Part shown: positions 58,141 to 64,000 of the stretch, piece after piece
How the letters are laid out: every line of letters starts with the position of its first letter
How positions within the stretch are numbered: position 1 is the stretch's first letter
From: Streptomyces cinnamoneus
Lineage (GTDB): Bacteria > Actinomycetota > Actinomycetes > Streptomycetales > Streptomycetaceae
DNA: 64,000 nt
NCBI RefSeq assembly: GCF_014650495.1
Contig: NZ_BMVB01000001.1
Span: forward strand, 42,003 to 106,002
Direction: 5' to 3'
Position numbers and translations under genes: made by a program
The notes under the pieces: generated by a model
What the model saw: the letters and a program-made list of their open reading frames with translations, nothing else
Told to the model about the DNA's origin: nothing
The model's database searches: none

Positions 58141-58380
58141 ATGTCGCGTATCGCCAAGGCAGCCGTCCTGACCGCCGCCGTCGGCACCGTCGTAGCCGGC
58201 GCCTCCGGCATCGCCTCGGCCGACGCCGGCGCGCAGGGTGCCGCCGTGGGTTCCCCCGGCGTCATCTCCGGCAACGTCATTCAGGTCCCGATCAGCATCC
58301 CGATCAACCTCTGCGGCAACTCGATCGACATCGTCGCCCTGCTGAACCCCACCTTCGGCAACGTCTGCATCAACCGCTGA
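58141..58380 (+). CDS. Short chaplin
   Basis: The 79-residue precursor has a signal peptide (SRIAKAAVLTAAVGTVVAGASGIASA) and one chaplin domain: GSPGVISGNVIQVPISIPINLCGN, then VALLNPTFGNVCIN with the two conserved Cys. Chaplins assemble into amphipathic fibrils that coat aerial hyphae and lower water surface tension. A single domain without a sorting signal marks the short class (ChpD-H type). AGAAAGG precedes the ATG. It is a strong marker for a streptomycete. Confidence 0.93.
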   Translation: MSRIAKAAVLTAAVGTVVAGASGIASADAGAQGAAVGSPGVISGNVIQVPISIPINLCGNSIDIVALLNPTFGNVCINR

Positions 58381-58450
58381 GCCGCACCCCCCCCAGAGCG
58401 CGCGCGTCAACAGCCGGACTCGCGCGTACTGCGCGGGCAGAGGGTCACAG

Positions 58451-58648
58451 TCAGCCGCCGGAACCCTCTCCTGTGCGCTCGTGGCGCCCATCGACCTCCT
58501 GATGGGCGCCACTGCCGTTCCCGGACGCCGCCCCCGGGCCCTCGGCCTCGGAGCCGCCCGCCGGCCGGCCGTGCGGGGCCCCGGGGAGGTCGGGCACCTC
58601 GACGATCGGCGGCAGGTCGGGGGTGAGATGCGTGTGGTGTGCGGTCAT
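58451..58648 (-). CDS. Small acidic hypothetical protein
   Basis: A 65-codon frame starts at an ATG preceded by GGAGGG (12 nt away). The product is rich in Pro, Gly and His at its start (THLTPDLPPIVEVPDLPG) and acidic/His-rich at its end. It lies 80 nt downstream of the sigma factor gene on the same strand and could be an accessory of it. It may equally be a chance frame. Confidence 0.3.
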   Translation of the reverse strand: MTAHHTHLTPDLPPIVEVPDLPGAPHGRPAGGSEAEGPGAASGNGSGAHQEVDGRHERTGEGSGG

Positions 58649-58728
58649 GGTGATGCGCCTGCCCTCCATCGCGGGGACGGAACGAGGATCGAAGGGCGAC
58701 GGCCCGGCCCCCTGCCCGGGGGCAGGGG

Positions 58729-59517
58729 TCACGCCGCCGCCAGCAGCTGCCGGCGCAGATGGGCGCAGGTGCGGCTGAGGATGCGGGAGATCTGCATCTG
58801 GGAGATCCCCAGGCGCGCGCCGATCTGCTGCTGGGTGAGATTGCCGAAGAAACGCCAGTACAGGACGTACCTCTCGCGTTCGGGCAGCGCGTCCAGCAGC
58901 GGTTTGAGGGACTGCCGGTCGATCACCAGCTCCAGCGCGCGGTCGGGGAGCCCGAGCGTCTCGGCGAGCGGGAGGTCGTCGGCTCCGGCGATCGGATGGT
59001 CGAGGGAGAGGGTGTGGTGCACCCCGTCGGCGTGCAGGCCGCGCCGCACCTCCTCCTCGGTGAGCCCGGCCTCGGCGGCGAGCTCGGCCGCGGTGACGTG
59101 CGTGCCGGCGTCGCGCTGCTCCAGCCGGGTGCGGGCGGCGCGGACGGCGGCCCGCAACTCCTGGTCCCTGCGCGGTATGTGCAGTGACCACACGTGATCG
59201 CGCACATGGCGCTTGAGCTCCCCGGTGATGGTGGGGATGGCGAAGGACTCGAACGCGCACCCGAGCCGGGGATCGAAGCGGTCGACGGCGTGCACGAGGG
59301 CCAGCGCGGCCACCTGCCGCAGGTCGGCGGGGCTCTCGCCGCACTTGCGGAACCGCACGCTGACGCGCTCCGCCATGGGCAGCCAGGCGGCGATGATCTC
59401 CTGCCGCAGCCGGTCGCGTTCCGGGCCGTGGGGGAGTGCGGCCAGGCGCCGGAAGAGGTGCAGGGTGTCGGGCGAGTCGCAGTCGCGCCCGCGGGGGCAA
59501 GGCGTTGTCTCAGCCAT
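58729..59517 (-). CDS. RNA polymerase sigma factor, SigB/SigF/SigG-like (group 3)
   Basis: The 262-residue protein has sigma region 2 (FRKCGESPADLRQVAALALVHAVDRFDPRLGCAFESFAIPTITGELKRHVRD), region 3 (VTAAELAAEAGLTEEEVRRGL) and region 4 (LPERERYVLYWRFFGNLTQQQIGARLGISQMQISRILSRT). The GCAFESFAIPTITGELKRH run is typical of Bacillus SigB/SigF and Streptomyces SigF/SigB relatives. These control stress or spore genes through anti-sigma partners, so the HATPase and SpoIIE genes to the left may belong to the same regulatory style. Confidence 0.88.
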   Translation of the reverse strand: MAETTPCPRGRDCDSPDTLHLFRRLAALPHGPERDRLRQEIIAAWLPMAERVSVRFRKCGESPADLRQVAALALVHAVDRFDPRLGCAFESFAIPTITGELKRHVRDHVWSLHIPRRDQELRAAVRAARTRLEQRDAGTHVTAAELAAEAGLTEEEVRRGLHADGVHHTLSLDHPIAGADDLPLAETLGLPDRALELVIDRQSLKPLLDALPERERYVLYWRFFGNLTQQQIGARLGISQMQISRILSRTCAHLRRQLLAAA

Positions 59518-59814
59518 GGTCGCAGCTGTCCCCTCGTTCGTGCGTCAAGGACGCCAAGGAGTGCCGGATGCCTGCCGGCCGGAGCACTTTCCGGAGCACC
59601 GTGCCGTGGTGCGTCCGCCCGGGCCCCGCGTACGGGCGGGCCGGTGCCTCGGGGCCGCGCCGGCTCGGAGCCGGCCACGGTCGTCCCAGCATGACCCGGC
59701 ACCCCGCTTCCCGCGACTCGGAGCGTGCGCGTGCTCACGCAGAGCGAGGCGGCCGGAAACGGCCACGGCGTCGTGACGGGCGTCACCGTGCCGGCGCCTT
59801 GACGCCCGCTCGGT

Positions 59815-59849
59815 GTAATCGATTACCTGGGCACCGCGAAAACGATTAC
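59815..59849. promoter_or_regulatory. LacI-type operator region
   Basis: GTAATCGATTAC (59815-59826) is a perfect palindrome and a second half-site CGATTAC lies at 59843-59849, just upstream of the LacI gene. These AT-rich sites match the operator style of LacI regulators and should control the regulator with the sugar transporter operon. The rest of the 364-nt gap to the sigma factor gene holds no gene I can support. Confidence 0.7.
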
Positions 59850-59881
59850 ATCCGCCTTTCCCCGAGCGGCCCGGAGGCGCC

Positions 59882-60883
59882 GTGACGAACATCAAGGACG
59901 TGGCCGAGCGGGCCGGCGTGTCCGTCGCCACCGTCTCCCGCGTGCTCAACGGCCGCTCTCCCGTGGCCGGGACCCGCGAGCGGGTCCTCGCCGCCGTCGC
60001 AGAGCTCGGCTACCGCCCCAACGTCGTCGCCCGCGCCCTGCGCACCGCCCGCACCCGCACCCTCGGCCTCGTCATCAGCGACCTGCGCAACCCGTTCTTC
60101 ACCGAGCTCGCCGACGCCGTCGAGCAGGAGGCCCGGCGGCTCGGCTACAGCCTGATCATCGGCAACGCCGGCGAGAGCACGGAGCAGCAGGACGACTACA
60201 TCCGCACCCTGCTCGACCGGCGCATCGACGGACTGATGGTCAGCTCCGCCGGCACCGGCTCCGCCATGCTCGGCGAAGTCGTCGCCTCCGGCACGCCCCT
60301 GGTCCTCCTCGACCGTGCCGTCCCCGGCGTCGCCGCCCCCTGCGTCCGGGCGGAGGGCCGCGAGGCGCTGACCGAACTGGCCGCCCACCTCGCCGCGTTG
60401 GGCCGGCGCCGGCCGGCCGTGATCGTGGCGCCCGCCGGCACCCCGACCGGCGACGAGCGCCTGGACCTCTTCCGCACGGCCCTGGCCGGACACGGCATCG
60501 AGCTGCCCCCCGAGCGCATCGCGGAGTCGGCGGACCCGAGCCCCGCCGGCGGCCGGTGCATGATGCGCGCCCTGCTGGCCCTGCCCGAAGCCCCCGACGC
60601 CGTGCTCGCCACGGACAACCTGATGGCCCTCGGCGCCTGGGACGAGATCCGGGACCGCGGCCTGCGCGTCCCCGCCGACCTGGCGCTCGTGGCCTTCGAC
60701 GACGTCGCCTGGTTCGCCCACCTCGACCCGCCGCTCACCGCCATCGCCCAGCCCACGCGCGAGCTGGGCCGGGCGGCGGTGCACGCCCTGCTGGAGCGGA
60801 TCGAAGGACGCCCGGCCGACTCCGTGCTGCTGCCCGCCCGGCTCGTCCGCCGCCGCTCCTGCGGCGAACCACCCACCCGCTGA
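59882..60883 (+). CDS. LacI-family transcriptional regulator
   Basis: The 333-residue protein has the LacI HTH and hinge (MTNIKDVAERAGVSVATVSRVLNGRSPVAGTRERVLAAVAELGYRPN) and a periplasmic-binding-like effector domain (LGLVISDLRNPFFTELADAVEQEARRLGYSLII, DAVLATDNLMALGAWDEIRDRG). The start is GTG. It precedes an ABC sugar operon by 19 nt, so it should sense that sugar or its phosphate. Confidence 0.88.
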   Translation: MTNIKDVAERAGVSVATVSRVLNGRSPVAGTRERVLAAVAELGYRPNVVARALRTARTRTLGLVISDLRNPFFTELADAVEQEARRLGYSLIIGNAGESTEQQDDYIRTLLDRRIDGLMVSSAGTGSAMLGEVVASGTPLVLLDRAVPGVAAPCVRAEGREALTELAAHLAALGRRRPAVIVAPAGTPTGDERLDLFRTALAGHGIELPPERIAESADPSPAGGRCMMRALLALPEAPDAVLATDNLMALGAWDEIRDRGLRVPADLALVAFDDVAWFAHLDPPLTAIAQPTRELGRAAVHALLERIEGRPADSVLLPARLVRRRSCGEPPTR

Positions 60884-60902
60884 ACCACGAGAGGGGCAGC
60901 GC

Positions 60903-62498
60903 ATGACCGGCGTCGACGACGTACCGGGCCGCGGGACCACCCCGGTGCGCAACGAGCTGCTGCGCATCGAAGGGGCCGCCAAGTCCTTCCCCGGCGTACG
61001 GGCGCTGGACGGCGTGGACCTGAGCCTGCGTGCGGGCGAGGTGCACGTCCTGCTCGGGGAGAACGGCGCGGGCAAGAGCACGCTCATCAAGATGCTCTCC
61101 GGCGTCCACCGCCCCGACGAGGGCCGCATCCTGATGGACGGGCGGGAGGTGGCCATCCGCTCCGCGCAGGACGCCGAACGGCTGGGCATCGCCACCATCC
61201 ACCAGGAGTTCAACCTCGTCCCCGGCCTCACCGTCGCCGAGAACCTCTTCCTGGGCCGCCAGCCGCGCACCCGCCTCGGCCTGATCGACAAGCGCACCCT
61301 GCACACGCGCGCCGCCGCACTTCTGCGCCGCGTCCGCCTGGACGCCTCACCCGCCACACCGGTCCGTGAACTGGGCATCGCCCAGCTGCAGATGGTGGAG
61401 ATAGCCAAGGCGCTGAGCCTGGACGCCCGTGTCCTGATCATGGACGAGCCGACCGCCGTCCTCACCTCCGGCGAGGTGGAGACGCTCTTCGGGATCGTGC
61501 GCGCCCTGCGTGCGAGCGGCGTCGGCGTCCTCTTCATCACCCACCACCTGCAGGAGATCGCCGCCCTCGGCGACCGGGTCACCGTCCTGCGCGACGGCCG
61601 CTCGGTGGCCGAGGTGCCCGCCACGGCCGGCGAGGACGAACTGATCCGCCTGATGGTGGGCCGCGACATCGCCGAGCAGTACCCGCGCCGGCGCCCCGAC
61701 ACCCCCGGAGCACCCCTGTTGCGCGTCCGCGGCCTGACCCGGGCCGGCGCCGCCGGGGGCCCCGCCCTCCAGGACGTCGCCTTCGACGTCCGGGCCGGCG
61801 AGGTCGTCGGACTCGCCGGGCTGGTCGGCGCGGGCCGTACGGAGGTGGCCCGCGCGCTCTTCGGCGCCGACCGGTACGACGCCGGAACGGTCGAGATCGA
61901 CGGCAGGCCCCTGCCCCGGGGCGACGTCCGGGCCGCGATGCGCGCCGGGCTCGGGCTGGTACCGGAGGACCGCAAGGGCCAGGGGCTGGTGCTCGACGCC
62001 TCGTTGCAGGACAACCTCACCCTGGCCCGGCTGCACCGCGACACCCGCGCCGGGTTCGTCGACCGGCGGGCCCAGCGGCGCGAGGCCGCCGAGGTCGCCG
62101 CGCGGCTGAAGGTCCGCACCACCGGGCTGGACCGGAGCGCCCGCACCCTGTCCGGCGGCAACCAGCAGAAGATCGTCATCGGCAAGTGGCTGCTGGCCGG
62201 CGTCCGGCTGCTGATCCTCGACGAACCCACGCGCGGCATCGACGTCGGCGCCAAGGTCGAGATCTACCGCCTCGTCAACGAGCTGACGGCGGCCGGCTGC
62301 GCAGTGCTGATGATCTCCAGTGACCTTCCGGAGGTGCTCGGCATGAGCGACCGGGTGCTGGTGATGGCACAGGGGCGGCTCGTCGGGGAGCTGGCGGGTC
62401 CGGCGGCGACCCAGGACGCGGTGATGGAGCTGGCCGTCCGGCCGGCCCACGGGAACACGAACGACCAGAGCGCGATGGAGGGCTCCGATGTCGGCTGA
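60903..62498 (+). CDS. Sugar ABC transporter ATP-binding protein (RbsA/MglA type)
   Basis: The 531-residue protein has two fused ATPase domains. The first has Walker A GENGAGKST and Walker B VLIMDEPTAV. The second has the degenerate GLVGAGRTE loop, the signature LSGGNQQK, and Walker B LLILDEPTRGIDVG. This architecture belongs to the CUT2 importers of ribose, galactose, xylose and related sugars. It overlaps the permease gene by 11 nt. Confidence 0.92.
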   Translation: MTGVDDVPGRGTTPVRNELLRIEGAAKSFPGVRALDGVDLSLRAGEVHVLLGENGAGKSTLIKMLSGVHRPDEGRILMDGREVAIRSAQDAERLGIATIHQEFNLVPGLTVAENLFLGRQPRTRLGLIDKRTLHTRAAALLRRVRLDASPATPVRELGIAQLQMVEIAKALSLDARVLIMDEPTAVLTSGEVETLFGIVRALRASGVGVLFITHHLQEIAALGDRVTVLRDGRSVAEVPATAGEDELIRLMVGRDIAEQYPRRRPDTPGAPLLRVRGLTRAGAAGGPALQDVAFDVRAGEVVGLAGLVGAGRTEVARALFGADRYDAGTVEIDGRPLPRGDVRAAMRAGLGLVPEDRKGQGLVLDASLQDNLTLARLHRDTRAGFVDRRAQRREAAEVAARLKVRTTGLDRSARTLSGGNQQKIVIGKWLLAGVRLLILDEPTRGIDVGAKVEIYRLVNELTAAGCAVLMISSDLPEVLGMSDRVLVMAQGRLVGELAGPAATQDAVMELAVRPAHGNTNDQSAMEGSDVG

Positions 62499-63465
62499 GG
62501 TGCTTCGGGCGCCCGGGACCACCTCCGGGCAGTGGTTGAGGGGAGCGGTGCTGCGCAACGGTCCGCTGGGCGGCCTCGTCGCCCTGGTCGTGGTGATGGC
62601 CGTCCTCTCCCGCGACTTCCTGAACGGGCAGAACCTGCTCAACGTCGGCGTCCAGGCGTCGGTGACCGCGATCCTCGCCTTCGGGGTGACGTTCGTCATC
62701 GTGTCGGCCGGCATCGACCTGTCCGTCGGCTCGGTGGCCGCGCTCTCGGCGACGGTCGCGGCCTGGGCGGCGACGCGCGAGGGCCTGCCGGTCTGGCTCG
62801 CCCTGCTCCTCGGTCTCGCCGTCGGCGCCGTGGCGGGCCTGCTGTCGGGCGCACTGGTCGCCTACGGCAGACTGCCCGCGTTCATCGCCACGCTCGCGAT
62901 GCTCTCGGTGGCCCGGGGCCTGGCCCTGGTCGTCTCGGGCGGCTCGCCGATCGCCTTCCCCGCGTCGCTGGGCGGGCTGGGCGACACGCTCGGCGGCTGG
63001 CTGCCGGTGCCCGTCCTGGTGATGGCCGCCATGGGCCTGCTGGCGGCCCTGGTCCTGGCCCGCACGTACACCGGCCGGGCGATGTTCGCGATCGGCGGCA
63101 ACGAGGAGGCGGCCCGGCTCTCCGGCATCGACGTCAGGCGCCGCAAGCTCGTCGTCTACGCGCTGTCCGGGCTCTTCGCGGCCGTCGCCGGCATCGTCCT
63201 GGCCGCCCGGCTGACCTCGGCCCAGCCGCAGGCCGCGGCCGGCTACGAACTGGACGCCATCGCCGCCGTGGTGATCGGCGGCGCGAGCCTGTCGGGCGGT
63301 TCCGGCAAGGCGTCCGGCACCCTCATCGGCGCACTGATCCTCGCGGTGCTGCGCAACGGGCTCAACCTGCTGAGCGTCTCGGCGTTCTGGCAGCAGGTCG
63401 CCACGGGCCTGGTCATCGCCGTGGCCGTGCTGCTGGACACGCTGCGCCGCCGGAGCACGCGATGA
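62488..63465 (+). CDS. Sugar ABC transporter permease (RbsC type)
   Basis: The 325-residue protein has about eight to ten hydrophobic segments and the CUT2 permease features FVIVSAGIDLSVGSVAALSA, GLLSGALVAYGRLPAFIATLAMLSVARG and AIGGNEEAARLSGIDVRR. It starts at the ATG overlapping the ATPase gene and overlaps the binding-protein gene by 4 nt (ATGA). The sugar cannot be specified, though the cluster is closest in pattern to ribose systems. Confidence 0.92.
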   Translation: MSAEVLRAPGTTSGQWLRGAVLRNGPLGGLVALVVVMAVLSRDFLNGQNLLNVGVQASVTAILAFGVTFVIVSAGIDLSVGSVAALSATVAAWAATREGLPVWLALLLGLAVGAVAGLLSGALVAYGRLPAFIATLAMLSVARGLALVVSGGSPIAFPASLGGLGDTLGGWLPVPVLVMAAMGLLAALVLARTYTGRAMFAIGGNEEAARLSGIDVRRRKLVVYALSGLFAAVAGIVLAARLTSAQPQAAAGYELDAIAAVVIGGASLSGGSGKASGTLIGALILAVLRNGLNLLSVSAFWQQVATGLVIAVAVLLDTLRRRSTR

Positions 63466-64000
63466 GGGCGCGCAGGGGCGCACTGGCCGCAGCGGCACTG
63501 ATCGCGCCGCTTGCCCTCGGCGGCTGCGACCGCGGCGGGAACACGGACCTGGGCCTGGCGCTGTCCACGATGAACAACCCCTTCTTCGTGGGCATCAAGC
63601 AGGGCGCCCAGGCGGAGGCGAAGGCCCGGGGACTGAAGATCAACATCACGGACGCGCAGAACGACCCCCTCCAGCAGATCAACCAGATGGAGACCTTCAC
63701 CAGCCAGAACGTCAGGGCGGCCGTCATCAACCCCGTCGACTCCGACGCCGCCGTCCCCGCGGTGGGGGTGGCCAACCGGGCCGGCGTACCGGTGATCTCC
63801 ATCGACCGCGGGGTCAACGGCGCCGCGGTCGGCTCGACCATCGCCTCCGACAACGTCGAGGGCGGCCGGCTGGCGGCCCGGACGCTCGCCGAGGCGCTCG
63901 GCGGCCGGGGCAAGGTGGCCTTCCTGGAGGGCCGGCCCGGCACGTCGGCCGCGCGCGAGCGCGGCAAGGGCTTCGAGGAGGGCATCAGGGCCTACCCCGG
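63462..64000 (+). CDS. Sugar-binding lipoprotein (RbsB type), cut by the window edge
   Basis: The visible 179 residues show a lipoprotein signal with lipobox LALGGC (Cys22), then the CUT2 binding fold: LGLALSTMNNPFFVGIKQGAQAEAKARGLKI, DAQNDPLQQINQMETFTSQNVRAAVINPVDSDA and GVPVISIDRGVNG. It supplies sugar to the upstream permease. The gene runs on past position 64000. Confidence 0.9.
   Translation, partial: MRARRGALAAAALIAPLALGGCDRGGNTDLGLALSTMNNPFFVGIKQGAQAEAKARGLKINITDAQNDPLQQINQMETFTSQNVRAAVINPVDSDAAVPAVGVANRAGVPVISIDRGVNGAAVGSTIASDNVEGGRLAARTLAEALGGRGKVAFLEGRPGTSAARERGKGFEEGIRAYP

Overview
This is a high-GC actinobacterial chromosome segment, most likely from Streptomyces or a close relative. 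The pointers are a short chaplin, a SARP regulator, a SpoIIE-type phosphatase next to an RsbW-like kinase, a SigB/SigF-type sigma factor, a LAETG sorting motif, GTG starts and strong GC bias at third codon positions. All identifications come from reading the translated sequence and known family motifs; no database search was run.

Left end (1-9749). A peptide gene that enters from the left edge is built of nine identical 18-residue units (KNKANFADDDFGPGTVVA) and a degenerate tenth. A terminator-like hairpin follows it, then an apparent operon: MFS exporter, nitroreductase, glutamine-dependent asparagine synthetase, PrpF/DapF-fold isomerase, dihydroorotase-family amidohydrolase, JmjC/cupin-4 oxygenase and APC transporter. 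This looks like a multi-core RiPP (ribosomally made, modified peptide) locus whose enzyme set I cannot match to a known class. It is the strongest candidate here for an undescribed system.

9793-14621 holds a WYL regulator divergent from an NAD(P)-binding oxidoreductase with a palindrome between them, then a secreted protein divergent from a two-component system. 14809-18365 is a small defence-like island: a PUA/EVE-like + CBS + HEPN protein, a decayed TPR gene and a putative PD-(D/E)XK nuclease. 19132-21697 encodes a CBM2-GH18 chitinase and a sortase-anchored AA10 lytic polysaccharide monooxygenase.

21922-36759 is a polyketide locus: three overlapping stand-alone condensation-domain acyltransferases, a DUF6114/DUF6230 pair on the other strand, a 2582-residue highly reducing PKS (KS-AT-DH-cMT-psiKR-ER-KR-ACP) and a cyclopropane-synthase-like methyltransferase. 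Facing it is a five-gene leftward operon (44158 to 36787): a gluconate-2-dehydrogenase-subunit-3-like protein with an E-set domain, a GMC oxidoreductase, two related cupin proteins and a GlgX-type debranching enzyme.

44369-59517 is mostly conserved or regulatory: rlmG, a flavin-oxidoreductase/TetR pair, a HTH protein with its palindrome, a DUF4360 secreted protein, a SpoIIE phosphatase with an HATPase, panD, a hydrolase, HTH, ParB-like and SARP regulators, an unusual zinc-ribbon SDR protein, a chaplin and a sigma factor. 59882 to the right edge is a LacI-regulated sugar ABC operon (rbsA/rbsC/rbsB type), cut by the window end.
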